Positions 50,823 through 60,046 are shown, counted from the stretch's first letter. The stretch is DNA of 64,000 nucleotides from UBA5189 sp040389445 (GCA_040389445.1 JAZJZX010000012.1:77204-141203), one strand, 5' to 3'. The notes: a model not told the origin generated them from the sequence alone. Translations and numbers: made by a program.

Positions 50823-53800
50823 TTGATCTGCTCGAACTGTGCCACCGAGAACCGCCCGGACGCGAAGTTCTGCATGGAATGCGGAACGGCGCTCGCGGGC
50901 GGCTGTCCGGCGTGCGGGACCATCAATCCGCCCGGTGCCAAGTTCTGCAGCGAGTGCGCGACCTCGTTGGTGAATGCCGGCTCGGCCTTGGCGGCCTCCG
51001 CTGCGTCGGCGGGACAGCGAGCGGCGGCTTCCGCGTCGCAGTCGAGCCTCGGGGGCGTTCGAGCAGCGGCGCCGGTCGCGGAGCGCCGCCTCGTCTCCGT
51101 CCTGTTCGCCGATCTCGTCGGGTTCACGCCCTTCGCCGAGGAGCGTGACGCCGAGGACGTACGCGAGGTCCTGACCCGATACTTCGACCTCGCCCGCGAG
51201 ATCATCGGCCGCTACGGCGGCACCGTCGAGAAGTTCATCGGCGATGCCGTCATGGCGGTCTGGGGCGCCCCCATCGCCCGGGAGGACGATGCCGAGCGGG
51301 CCGTCCGCGCGGCCCTGGAGGTCGTGGATGCCGTTCGGTCGCTGGGCCCGGGGATCCAGGCTCGAGCGGCGGTCCTTACCGGCGAGGCGGCCGTCACCCT
51401 GGGCGCAACGAACCAGGGCATGGTGGCCGGAGACATGGTCAACACCGCCGCCCGGCTCCAGTCGGCGGCGGCACCCGGCGTTGTCCTGGTTGGGGAGGCG
51501 ACCCAGCGAGCCGCTGGCGGCGTGGCCTTCGAGCCCGCCGGTGATCAGTTCCTGAAGGGCAAGGCGGCACCGATCCCGGCGTGGCGGGCCGTTCGAGTCG
51601 TCGCGGAACGAGGCGGGCGCAATCGGAGCGAGGCGCTCGAGGCGCCGTTCGTCGGCCGGGACGAGGAGTTGCGGCAACTGAAGGACTTGTTCCACGCAAC
51701 GGCACGCGAGGGTCGGGCCAGGCTCGTGAGCGTCATCGGTCCCGGTGGAATCGGCAAGACCCGACTGTCCTGGGAGTTCCTCAAGTACGTCGACGGGTTG
51801 CTGGACCGAGTCTGGTGGCACGCCGGCCGGAGCCCCGCGTACGGCGACGGCATCACGTTCTGGGCCCTCGGGGAGATGGTTCGCGGCCGGGCTGGGCTGG
51901 TGGAGACCGACGACGAGGCGACTACCCGGGAGCGAATTGGGGCGACCGTCCGGCAACACCTGCCCGATGCGGCCGAAGCGGTGTGGGTCGAGTCAGCGCT
52001 GCTCGCCCTCCTCGGCTACGAGTCCGGCATTCCATCTGCACAGCTCTTCGCTGCGTGGCGGATGTTCTTCGAGCGCCTCGCGGCAAGCCAGCCGGTCGTG
52101 ATGGTCTTCGAGGACCTGCACCACGCCGACAACGGCCTCCTCGATTTCATCGACCACCTGATGGAGTGGAGCCGCGGCGTGCCGATCACGGTGATCACGC
52201 TTGCCCGCCCCGACCTTCTCGACAAACGACCCGACTGGGGGGCCGGCAAGCGATCGTTCGCGTCGATCTACCTCGAACCGCTGCCGCCCGCGGAGATGGA
52301 ACTCCTCCTGGCCGGGCTCGTGCCGGGGCTGCCGCGGAAGGCGATCGACGCCATCGTCGGCCGTGCCGACGGGATCCCGCTCTATGCGGTCGAGACGGTG
52401 CGCATGCTGCTCGCCCAGGAACGCCTCGTCCTCGAGGACGGGCGATACCGCCCGACCGGGGATCTGAACGACGTTGCGGTCCCGGAGACGCTCACGGCGT
52501 TGATCGCCGCCCGACTGGATGGGCTCGACGCCGAGGATCGGGCGATCGTGGAAGACGCCGCCGTACTCGGCCAGAGCTTCACGATGGTGGGTCTCGGCGC
52601 GGTCTCGGGGATGGCGTCCGATGAGCTCGAGCGGCGCCTCGGCGGCCTCGTCCGTCGTGAACTCCTCGTCCTCGACGTCGACCCCAGGTCACCGGAGCGG
52701 GGCCAGTACGCGTTCGTCCAGGCCTTGATCCGCGAGGTCGCCTACAACACGCTGGCGAAGAAGGATCGCAAGGTCCGCCACCTTGCCGCGGCGCGGTTCT
52801 TCGAGAGCCTCGGCACGGACGAGCTGGCCGGCGGGCTGGCCGGCCACTACCTGGCGGCGCAGCGCCTCGCGGCGGACGACGCCGAGGCGACGGCGCTCGC
52901 GGCACAGGCACGCCTGGCGCTCCGGGGCGCGGCCGACCGTGCGGCGTCCCTCGGATCGCACGACCAGGCGATCACGTTCCTCGAGCAGGGTCTCGAGGTC
53001 ACCTCGGACCCGGAGGAACGGGCGGACCTCCACGAACGAGCGCTCCAGTCGGCCAGACAGGGCATCCGCGCCGACGTTGCCACGCGCCACGCGGAGGGTG
53101 CCCTCCTGGAACGACGTCGCTCGCCGGATCGGCCGGCCATCGCGAGGGCGATGGCCGAGCTGGCCAGGGTCGTGGGTGATTTCGCTGATCCACTGCGCGC
53201 CCTGCAGATCATCGAGGAGGCCTGGAAGGAGTTCTCCGACCTGGAGGAGTCCCCGGCCGGGGTCGCGATGATGGTCGAGATGGGTCGAGGTTGGCGCGGC
53301 CGCAACGAATCGGCGAAGGCGCTCGAATGGCTCGAACGGTACCTCCCGATCGCGGAGCGGCTTGGCCTCCTCCCGGCAATCGCCCGTGGAATCCTCGGCC
53401 GGGGGACCGCCCTCGTGAACGGAGGCAGGCCTCGGGAGGGCCTCGTCCTGATTCGCGGCTCCCACCAGCTTGCCCTCGCCAACGACCTTCGAGATGTCGA
53501 ACTGAACGCTCGCGTCCTCCTGACCTTCTTCGAGCAGTGGAGCGACCCTGGTGCCGGGCTGACCCTTGGCCGCGAGGGCCTCGAGATCGGGCGACGTCTC
53601 GGGTCGCGCGCCTACGGGTTCTTCATGGTCGGCAATGCCGCGATCTCCGCCATCCGTGTCGGCGAATGGGACTGGGCCGAGGCGCTCCTCGACGAGTGGC
53701 TCGCCCTCGAGGTGACCAGCAACTCCTTTGCCGAGTTCTACGTCGATCGGGCCGTCCTCAAGTCGCTCCGTGGCCTGGATGCCGCGGGCGACATCGGCGA

Positions 53801-54416
53801 GGCCGGCAAGCTCCGGGAGACGGTCACCGACCCGCAATACGAGTCGTACGACCTGTATGCCCAGGCATGGGCCGCACTTGCCGCTGGCGACCTCGCTTCG
53901 GCTCGAGTCCACGCCGAGCGGGCAACGGAGATCACGGATTACTTCGCGCCGCTGGCCGCGCCGCTCATGATGCGCTCGGCCCTGTGGGCCGGGGACAGGG
54001 CCGCCCTGGCTGCGGCCATCCCGGCCCTCGAGGGCAGTGGGTACTGGGGGCAGGTGCTCCAGGTCGATCTCGCGAGCGCACGGGCGGGGCTCGCCGCGCT
54101 GGAAGGCAACGGCGCGGAGGCGCTGGCCGGATTCCGGGATGCGCTCCGCGGCTACCGTGCCCTCGGGCTCGTGTTCGACGAAGCGGCCGCGAGCGTCGAC
54201 ATGGCGTCGGTCCTCGCCTCCCCCGAGCGCGAGACGCCGGACGTCGTGGCGGCCATCGATGCGGCGCGCGCGACCTTGACCCGACTCCGTGCCGTCCCGT
54301 TCCTTGCCCAGCTGGACCGCGCCACGAGCAGCCACGTGTCGGGCGCCCCGGGGATCCGGAGCCGGGCGACGGCCCCAGACGACATGGATCGCGCCCGCAC
54401 CTCCGCCAGCACCTGA
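50823..54416 (+). CDS. Class III adenylate/guanylate cyclase with zinc ribbons, AAA ATPase and TPR-like tail
   Basis: About 1197 residues from TTG 50823. Two zinc ribbons open the protein (CSNCATENRPDAKFCMECG, then CPACGTINPPGAKFCSECA). The cyclase domain (about 80-270) shows RRLVSVLFADLVGFTPFAE and EKFIGDAVMAVWGAPIAREDDAERAVRAAL, with metal-binding Asp residues intact. The ATPase domain has VIGPGGIGKTRLSWEF (P-loop) and MVFEDLHHADNGLLDFI (Walker B). The remaining 500 residues are helical repeats. Such giant regulators are abundant in Chloroflexota and Actinobacteria; ligand and target are unknown. TTG is used because no ATG/GTG precedes the first zinc ribbon. Confidence 0.85.
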   Translation: MICSNCATENRPDAKFCMECGTALAGGCPACGTINPPGAKFCSECATSLVNAGSALAASAASAGQRAAASASQSSLGGVRAAAPVAERRLVSVLFADLVGFTPFAEERDAEDVREVLTRYFDLAREIIGRYGGTVEKFIGDAVMAVWGAPIAREDDAERAVRAALEVVDAVRSLGPGIQARAAVLTGEAAVTLGATNQGMVAGDMVNTAARLQSAAAPGVVLVGEATQRAAGGVAFEPAGDQFLKGKAAPIPAWRAVRVVAERGGRNRSEALEAPFVGRDEELRQLKDLFHATAREGRARLVSVIGPGGIGKTRLSWEFLKYVDGLLDRVWWHAGRSPAYGDGITFWALGEMVRGRAGLVETDDEATTRERIGATVRQHLPDAAEAVWVESALLALLGYESGIPSAQLFAAWRMFFERLAASQPVVMVFEDLHHADNGLLDFIDHLMEWSRGVPITVITLARPDLLDKRPDWGAGKRSFASIYLEPLPPAEMELLLAGLVPGLPRKAIDAIVGRADGIPLYAVETVRMLLAQERLVLEDGRYRPTGDLNDVAVPETLTALIAARLDGLDAEDRAIVEDAAVLGQSFTMVGLGAVSGMASDELERRLGGLVRRELLVLDVDPRSPERGQYAFVQALIREVAYNTLAKKDRKVRHLAAARFFESLGTDELAGGLAGHYLAAQRLAADDAEATALAAQARLALRGAADRAASLGSHDQAITFLEQGLEVTSDPEERADLHERALQSARQGIRADVATRHAEGALLERRRSPDRPAIARAMAELARVVGDFADPLRALQIIEEAWKEFSDLEESPAGVAMMVEMGRGWRGRNESAKALEWLERYLPIAERLGLLPAIARGILGRGTALVNGGRPREGLVLIRGSHQLALANDLRDVELNARVLLTFFEQWSDPGAGLTLGREGLEIGRRLGSRAYGFFMVGNAAISAIRVGEWDWAEALLDEWLALEVTSNSFAEFYVDRAVLKSLRGLDAAGDIGEAGKLRETVTDPQYESYDLYAQAWAALAAGDLASARVHAERATEITDYFAPLAAPLMMRSALWAGDRAALAAAIPALEGSGYWGQVLQVDLASARAGLAALEGNGAEALAGFRDALRGYRALGLVFDEAAASVDMASVLASPERETPDVVAAIDAARATLTRLRAVPFLAQLDRATSSHVSGAPGIRSRATAPDDMDRARTSAST

Positions 54417-54421
54417 CGCGA

Positions 54422-55036
54422 ATGCGTCCGGCCCTCCTCGCCGGCATCGCGGCGCCGCTCGTGTCCTGGGGATTGAGCGTCGTCGTCATCGCCGCGTGGC
54501 CGGGTTATGACCCGATCTCGCAATCGATCAGCCTGCTCGCCAACGCGCCACTCGGATGGCTGCAGACCGTGGCGTTTGCCGTCAGCGGCGCCCTCGGGGT
54601 AGCGTGGGCCGTTGGCCTCCCGATCGCCCTGGGGACGGTGCCGCGTGATCGAATGGTCGTCCGAACCCTGCTCATGCTCCAGGCGGCGATCACGATCGCG
54701 TTCGCGATCTTTCCCACGGATCCGGACGGGGCACCGCTGTCGGTGATCGGCCGAATCCATCTCGGCAATTTCTACCTGTATGCCATCACGATGCCGCTCA
54801 CGCTCCTCGTCCTCGGGCGGGTGATGCGTCGGGATCCGAGATGGAGCCACCTGGCCCGTCCGACGCTCGTCACCGCCGGACTCGTCATCGGCTCGTCGTT
54901 CCTGGTGCCGTTGACGGTCGATGGCCCCCTGACCCCGTGGCTCGGACTCCTCGAGCGCGTGTACGTGGCACTGCCATCGATCTGGCAGATCGGCGCAGGC
55001 ACGGTGGCGCTGAGGATCGCGCGCTTCCAGGATTGA
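54422..55036 (+). CDS. DUF998-type integral membrane protein
   Basis: A 204-residue protein with six predicted helices. LAGIAAPLVSWGLSVVVIAAWPGYDPISQSISLLANAPLGW, then IFPTDPDGAPLSVIGRIHLGNFYL, and GLLERVYVALPSIWQIGAG match the DUF998 family. Function unknown. It starts 6 bp after the cyclase stop, so the two genes are probably co-transcribed. Confidence 0.75.
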   Translation: MRPALLAGIAAPLVSWGLSVVVIAAWPGYDPISQSISLLANAPLGWLQTVAFAVSGALGVAWAVGLPIALGTVPRDRMVVRTLLMLQAAITIAFAIFPTDPDGAPLSVIGRIHLGNFYLYAITMPLTLLVLGRVMRRDPRWSHLARPTLVTAGLVIGSSFLVPLTVDGPLTPWLGLLERVYVALPSIWQIGAGTVALRIARFQD

Positions 55037-55081
55037 CGCAGCGCAGCCGACCGACCGGGGCCTGCGGTCTCGTGGCGTGAT

Positions 55082-56596
55082 CTACCGCGGCCCCAGCTGG
55101 ATCCAGATCGTCTTGGTCTCGGTGTACTGGTCGTGGGCGTGGAGCGACTTGTCGTGGCCGCCGAAGCCGGACATCTTGTAGCCGCCGAACGGCGTCGTCA
55201 TGTCGCCCTCCGAGTAGGCATTGACGCCCACGACCCCGGCGCGCAGGTCCCGCGCGACCCGATGCGCGATGTCGAGGTCGCGGGTGTAGAGCGAGGCCGC
55301 CAGGCCGTACGGCGTGTCGTTGGCGATGCCCACCGCCTCGGCCTCGGATTCGAATTCGATGACCGACAGGACCGGCCCGAAGATCTCCTCCCGGGCCACC
55401 CGCATCTGGTTGCGGACGCCGTCCAGGATCGTCGGCGGCACGAAATACCCGCCGGTCTCCGCGAGGATCTGCCGCCCGCCGCTCACGACGCGCGCCCCCT
55501 CCTTCCGCCCGATGTCGATGTAGTCGAGCACGCGCTCCATGTGGCCGCGCGAGATCAGGGCGCCGATCTTCGTGGCCGGATCCAGGGGATCGCCGACCGG
55601 CCACGCCGCCAGCTCGGCCGCCACGGCTTCGAGGACCCGGTCCTTGACCGACCGGTGGACGATGAGCCGCGAACCGGCGCTGCAGTTCTCGCCCATGTTC
55701 CAGAAGATCGCGATGGCCACGTTCGCGGCGACGTTCTCGAAGTCGGTGACATCCGGAAACACGAGTTGCGGGCTCTTGCCGCCGAGTTCCAGGAGCACGC
55801 GCTTGAGGTTGGTCTCGGCCGAATAGGTCAGGAAGCGCCGACCAACCTCGGTTGAGCCGGTGAAGGCCACGGCATCGATGTCCGGATGCCGTCCGATCGC
55901 TTCGCCCACGGTGCCCCCGGGTCCGGTGACGACGTTCAGGACGCCGTCCGGGATGCCGGCCTCGGCCCCGAGCCCGGCGATCCGCAGGAGGCTCAACGAC
56001 GTGGTGGACGCGGGCTTGATCACGATGGTGTTGCCGGTCGCGAGCGCCGGGCCCAGTTTCCAGGCCGCCATCTGGGCCGGGTAGTTCCACGGGATGACCG
56101 CACCGACGACGCCGACCGGCTCCCGCGTGATGGTGGCCACGGTCCCCTCGGGCGTGGGGGCCACCTGTCCGTAGATCTTGTCCGTGGCCTCGGCGTGCCA
56201 CCGAATGCAGTTGGCGGTCTCGGGCACGTCCAGCCCGACCGTGTCCGTGATCGGCTTCCCGGCGTCGATGGTCTCGATCAGGCCGAGCTCGCGGCCGTTC
56301 GCCTCGATGAGATCCGCCCAGCGAACCAGGATCCGCTTTCGATCCCCGGGGCTCATGCGGGACCAGACGCCACTGTCGGCTGCGCGCCGGGCCGCCGCCA
56401 CGGCCGCGTCCACGTCCGCCGGCCCGCCCTCGGCCACCTCCGCGATGGGCTGGCCCGTGGCCGGATTCTCGGTCACGAACCGGCGGCCGCTCGCGGCCTC
56501 CCGAAACTCGCCGCCGATGAACATCTGGGTCCGGAGCTTGAGTGCCGCGACTTCGGCGCGTGCCTCGTCGATCTGGGGGATGAGCGTATCGGTCAT
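55082..56596 (-). CDS. NAD(P)-dependent aldehyde dehydrogenase
   Basis: A 504-residue aldehyde dehydrogenase oxidising an aldehyde to the acid. IPWNYPAQMAAWKLGPALATGNTIVIKP (cofactor cleft with Asn 171), Glu 270 in LLELGGKSPQ and the nucleophile Cys 305 in GENCSAGSR are all present. PFGGYKMSGFGGHDKS near the C-terminus suggests the gamma-glutamyl-aminobutyraldehyde/betaine-type subgroup. ATG 56596 has TAGGAT seven nucleotides upstream and no Shine-Dalgarno. The long frame beyond it is a shadow of the divergent MMPL gene. Confidence 0.92.
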   Translation of the reverse strand: MTDTLIPQIDEARAEVAALKLRTQMFIGGEFREAASGRRFVTENPATGQPIAEVAEGGPADVDAAVAAARRAADSGVWSRMSPGDRKRILVRWADLIEANGRELGLIETIDAGKPITDTVGLDVPETANCIRWHAEATDKIYGQVAPTPEGTVATITREPVGVVGAVIPWNYPAQMAAWKLGPALATGNTIVIKPASTTSLSLLRIAGLGAEAGIPDGVLNVVTGPGGTVGEAIGRHPDIDAVAFTGSTEVGRRFLTYSAETNLKRVLLELGGKSPQLVFPDVTDFENVAANVAIAIFWNMGENCSAGSRLIVHRSVKDRVLEAVAAELAAWPVGDPLDPATKIGALISRGHMERVLDYIDIGRKEGARVVSGGRQILAETGGYFVPPTILDGVRNQMRVAREEIFGPVLSVIEFESEAEAVGIANDTPYGLAASLYTRDLDIAHRVARDLRAGVVGVNAYSEGDMTTPFGGYKMSGFGGHDKSLHAHDQYTETKTIWIQLGPR

Positions 56597-56663
56597 GAGG
56601 TTGATCCTACGACGCGGGCTCGACAACGCGCCACAGGTGTGGCCGGCCGGGCCAACTTCTTGC

Positions 56664-56708
56664 GATGCGACTCGGCGCATCGATGCGCCGAGTCGCATCA
56701 CGTGCGAC
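56664..56708. repeat. 36-bp perfect palindrome (with overlapping second dyad)
   Basis: GATGCGACTCGGCGCATC (56664-56681) is followed without any spacer by its exact reverse complement (56682-56699). A second dyad, GTCGCA-TCACG-TGCGAC (56692-56708), overlaps its right arm and is mutually exclusive with it. It lies in the 253-bp divergent gap between the aldehyde dehydrogenase and MMPL genes; nothing else is recognised in that gap. Confidence 0.9.
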
Positions 56709-56849
56709 GGGGGTGTCCTTGCGATCGTGCGAGCCCTGCCGGCGGTGCCGGGTTGGCCGGCGGCGGGTTGGCCGGTGCCGGGCTCACTCGATCCGGAGAA
56801 GGATCCCCAGTTATCCTGTGGGCCCGTCACCAGGAGCTCGCGTCCCCCG

Positions 56850-59213
56850 ATGCACACGCCTTTCGAGCCCTTCGAGCCTTTCGAGCCTTCGAGCCGCCGT
56901 GAACCGTGGACCGTCCGCGTCGCCATGTGGAGCGCGCGGCATCGATGGCCGGTGTTCGCGCTGTGGTTCGTCTTCACGATCGGCATCTTCGCAACCAGTC
57001 TCCTGGCAGGTGGCGTCAGGGCGCTGGACGCGGACACCGACCCGAGCGGCCCCCGGCTCGAGGCCCAGGAGGCGTACGACGTCATGGGGGCGGGGAAGCC
57101 GGTCGCCCCGTCCGAGCGACTGCTGATCGTCCTCGACGGCGGAACCGGGGCGGCAACGGACCCGGCGTTCAAGGCGGCTGTCGCCGATCTCCTGGCCGAC
57201 CTGGCGGCCGCCCGTGCGACGGTCGATGGCATCGATACCCCGACGTTTGACAGCCTCGTCGATCCCTTCGTTGCGCCGCCCGAGGCCGGGCTCATCTCCG
57301 CGGACGGCACGACGGTCCAGGTCGTCGGCAACGTGCCCGGCGAGCGGACGCAGGTCTCGGTGCTTCTGACCCCGATCCCGGCCATCGTCGACGCCGCCCG
57401 CGCGGCGATGCCTTCCGCCACGATCCACGTCGTCAGCAGCACGTTGATCAACGACGACATCAATGCCCTGATCAGCCACGATCTGGACAGTTCGCTCCGA
57501 ATCACGCTGCCGTTGACGTTCGCGATCCTGCTGATCGCCTTCGGCGCGATCGTCGCCTCGCTGATCCCGTTGATCCTGGCCGTGACGTCGCTGCTGGCTG
57601 CCTTCGGGCTGATCGGCCTGTACAGCCAGCTCGTGGCGGCGGTCAGCCCAAATGCCACGCAACTGATCGTGCTGATCGGGCTGGCCGTGGCCGTCGATTA
57701 CACGCTGTTCATGGTCACCCGGTTCCGAACGGAGCGCCGCCTCGGCCGATCGGTCCCGCTGGCGATCGAGGTCTCGAGCAGCACCGCCGGTCGGGCCGTC
57801 TTCTTCTCCGGACTGGCCGTGATGATCTCGCTGGCCGGGTTGCTGACGCTCGGCATCCCGCTGTTCACGTCGATGGCGGTCGGAACCATCGGGGTGGTCC
57901 TCGTGTCGGTCGTCGGCAGCCTGACCTTCCTGCCGGCCACGCTGGCGATCGTCGGCGATCGGGTCAATCTCGGCCGGCCCGCGACCTGGATCCCGCGCCT
58001 GATGATCCGGTTGCCCGGGTCCCCGCTGCGGGCCCGCGGTCAGGCGGGGATGGACTGGCTGGAGCGACGCGCCGGCCGGCCCGAGGGAAGCGGTGTCTGG
58101 GCCAGGCTCGTGACCGCGGTCATGGCCCGGCCGGTCGCGATGCTTGGTGCCTCGAGCCTGCTCCTGATCCTGCTGGCCGTGCCGGTGCTCCATCTTCGAA
58201 CCGGCCTGACCGACATCACGGGGTTCCCGTCGTCGATCGACGGCGTCGCAGGGATCCGGCTCGTCAATGAGAAGTGGCCTCGAGGGACGGACCTGCGCCT
58301 CGATGTCGTCGTCACGAAGGCGGATCGCGCAGACGTCGGCGCAGCCATCGAGCGTTTGAAGGTCGAGGCACTCGCGATCCCGGAACTGAGCGGTCCGGCC
58401 CGTCAGCGGTTCTCGGAGGATGGTCGGACCGCCATGGTGTCGTTCACGATGGGCGGCGGCCGGAATGACGAAGCGAACCGGGATGCCGTCAGGCAGGTCC
58501 GCGAGGTTCTCAGGCCCCGGATCTTTGGCGATCTCGCCGACATCCGCGTACTCGTCAGCGGCCAGGCCGCCGTCGCGCTCGACATCGTCGGGATCTATGC
58601 GAATGGCACGCCCCGCATCTTTGCCTTCGTGCTCGGCCTGTCATTCCTGCTGATGCTGGTCGCGTTCCACTCGATCGTCATCCCGATCAAGGCGATCATC
58701 CTCAACCTGCTCTCGACCGGGGCCGCGTTCGGCGTGCTGGTCCTCGTGTTCCAGGACGGCTGGCTTGCGGAACCGTTGGGGATCACGCCCGGCGGTGTCA
58801 TCGAGAGCTGGGTGCCGATCTTCATCTTCACGATCCTGTTCGGCCTCTCGATGGACTACCACCTGTTCATCCTCACGCGGATCAAGGAGGCCCGGGACCG
58901 CGGCCTCGGGTCGCGCGCGGCGGTGGCTCGCGGGATTTCCGTCACCGCCGGCACCATCACGAGCGCCGCCTCGATCATGGTCGTGGTCTTCGCCGCCTTC
59001 GTGTCGCTGCAATTCGTGTTCATTCAGCAGCTCGGCCTGGGACTCGCGGTAGCCGTGTTCATCGACGCCACGATCGTGCGGGTCATCCTGCTGCCGGCCT
59101 CGATGCAGCTCCTCGGCGAGTGGAACTGGTGGCTCCCGCGATTCCTCCGCTGGCTGCCGCAGGTCATGATCGAAGGGGAAGGGCCCGAGATGGCGGAACC
59201 GGAGGCGGGCTGA
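56850..59213 (+). CDS. MMPL/RND-family membrane exporter
   Basis: A 787-residue membrane protein with two repeats of an N-terminal helix, extracytoplasmic domain and five-helix bundle (about 12 helices). The conserved membrane motifs are GLAVAVDYTLFMVTRFRTE in the first half and LFGLSMDYHLFILTRIKEARDRG in the second, with the D-Y proton-relay residues. MMPL proteins export lipids, hopanoids or siderophores using the proton gradient. ATG 56850 begins a 30-residue cytoplasmic leader with FEPFEPFEP repeats; ATG 56925, right before the first helix, is an alternative. AGGAG lies about 13 nt before the first ATG. Confidence 0.88.
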   Translation: MHTPFEPFEPFEPSSRREPWTVRVAMWSARHRWPVFALWFVFTIGIFATSLLAGGVRALDADTDPSGPRLEAQEAYDVMGAGKPVAPSERLLIVLDGGTGAATDPAFKAAVADLLADLAAARATVDGIDTPTFDSLVDPFVAPPEAGLISADGTTVQVVGNVPGERTQVSVLLTPIPAIVDAARAAMPSATIHVVSSTLINDDINALISHDLDSSLRITLPLTFAILLIAFGAIVASLIPLILAVTSLLAAFGLIGLYSQLVAAVSPNATQLIVLIGLAVAVDYTLFMVTRFRTERRLGRSVPLAIEVSSSTAGRAVFFSGLAVMISLAGLLTLGIPLFTSMAVGTIGVVLVSVVGSLTFLPATLAIVGDRVNLGRPATWIPRLMIRLPGSPLRARGQAGMDWLERRAGRPEGSGVWARLVTAVMARPVAMLGASSLLLILLAVPVLHLRTGLTDITGFPSSIDGVAGIRLVNEKWPRGTDLRLDVVVTKADRADVGAAIERLKVEALAIPELSGPARQRFSEDGRTAMVSFTMGGGRNDEANRDAVRQVREVLRPRIFGDLADIRVLVSGQAAVALDIVGIYANGTPRIFAFVLGLSFLLMLVAFHSIVIPIKAIILNLLSTGAAFGVLVLVFQDGWLAEPLGITPGGVIESWVPIFIFTILFGLSMDYHLFILTRIKEARDRGLGSRAAVARGISVTAGTITSAASIMVVVFAAFVSLQFVFIQQLGLGLAVAVFIDATIVRVILLPASMQLLGEWNWWLPRFLRWLPQVMIEGEGPEMAEPEAG

Positions 59214-59243
59214 TCCTGCGCCCGGCCGCGGGGCGGAGCCTGG

Positions 59244-59825
59244 TCAGTAGTTCGAGTTTCGCGTCGCGGCCGGCGAAGCATCCGGACCCCGATTGGGTCC
59301 GCCCCCGGGAGCGGCCACGAACCACACGTCGTTGATGCCCTGGCCGTTCACGTCGCCGGGCGCGGCGTCACCCGCGAAGTAGTAGAGGGGAGCGTCCGCA
59401 TAGGTCACCTGGGTGGTGCCGTCGGCTCGGGTGATGGCACCGAACGTACCCGGCACGCCGGTGCTGCCCGCCACGGTCTCGCCCGCCTCGAGGACAAACG
59501 GCGGCCAGTTCGAAGCGCACGCACCCGTGCAGGTGCTGACGCCAGGTGTGTCGGTGATCAGGACGTAGAGCGTCCTGCCGCCTTCTCCAGCCAGGAAACT
59601 GCCGAGCGACGCATCCTGGGCGGCCGTGACCGTGTACCCGGTCCCGGCACTCCCTCCGGGCTGCCGGCTCGACGAGGGCGTGCCATCGGGTGACCCCGAC
59701 GAGGTCGCGCCGGGCGTCTGGCCACAGGCTGCGAGGAGGATTGCACCGGCGACGACGCAGGCGCCGAGGCCGGCGTCGAGGCCGGCCCCGAAGCCGGCGC
59801 GGGAGGAACGAAGCCTTCGAATCAT
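59244..59825 (-). CDS. Secreted lipoprotein with COG4315-type repeats
   Basis: A 193-residue protein. The signal ends in a lipobox (ILLAAC). After a Ser/Gly/Pro-rich linker the domain reads LGSFLAGEGGRTLYVLITDTPGVSTCTGACASNWPPF, then GAITRADGTTQVTYADAPLYYFAGDAAPGDVNGQGINDVWFV: two Lipoprotein_15-type units with a disulfide-type Cys pair. These proteins are common in Actinobacteria and Chloroflexota; their role is unknown, though several lie beside copper or sulfur genes. AGGAGG lies five nucleotides before ATG 59825. A CsoR-like operator lies about 165 bp upstream. Confidence 0.8.
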   Translation of the reverse strand: MIRRLRSSRAGFGAGLDAGLGACVVAGAILLAACGQTPGATSSGSPDGTPSSSRQPGGSAGTGYTVTAAQDASLGSFLAGEGGRTLYVLITDTPGVSTCTGACASNWPPFVLEAGETVAGSTGVPGTFGAITRADGTTQVTYADAPLYYFAGDAAPGDVNGQGINDVWFVAAPGGGPNRGPDASPAATRNSNY

Positions 59826-59983
59826 CACTGCCTCCTGGTCGTCACGCGGTCGGGCCGGCCGTGTGTTGTCCTGTTCCGGGACTCCGGTCCGGTACGGTAG
59901 CAATACGGCGGCCGACGCCCATCGGATCCCGAGGATGCCCATCCGCGGGCAGCGAACGCTGCACCCCACTGCGCGCGATTGCG

Positions 59984-60012
59984 TTGTCAATACTCCCACC
60001 GGGTATTGACAA
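59984..60012. promoter_or_regulatory. CsoR-like operator inside a 29-bp inverted repeat
   Basis: TTGTCAATAC (59984-59993) and GTATTGACAA (60003-60012) are exact complements around a 9-nt centre. Embedded is AATACTCCCACCGGGTATTG (59989-60008), the near-copy of the operator at 23388-23407. It lies between the divergent lipoprotein (59825) and dnaG genes. The 59826-60191 gap has no gene. Confidence 0.65.
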
Positions 60013-60017
60013 ACCGC

Positions 60018-60046
60018 TTGTCAAGGGGCTTGCCAGGGGCTATGCT
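60018..60046 (+). promoter_or_regulatory. Promoter candidate for dnaG-rpoD
   Basis: TTGTCA (60018-60023), a 17-bp spacer and TATGCT (60041-60046), giving a predicted start near 60053 and a leader of about 140 nt. A perfect dyad TGTCAAG-A-CTTGACA (60062-60076) lies just inside the transcript. Together with the upstream repeat there are five TTGTCAA-type half-sites in 95 bp. Confidence 0.6.

Noticed and set aside
50748..51959. Long minus-strand frame opposite the cyclase gene
   Set aside because: No family similarity and complementary to zinc-ribbon and cyclase motifs that are clear on the plus strand.
56864..56896. TTCGAGCC tandem repeats as a possible regulatory array
   Set aside because: They lie inside the reading frame of the MMPL gene and encode FEPFEPFEP, so a coding low-complexity leader is simpler.
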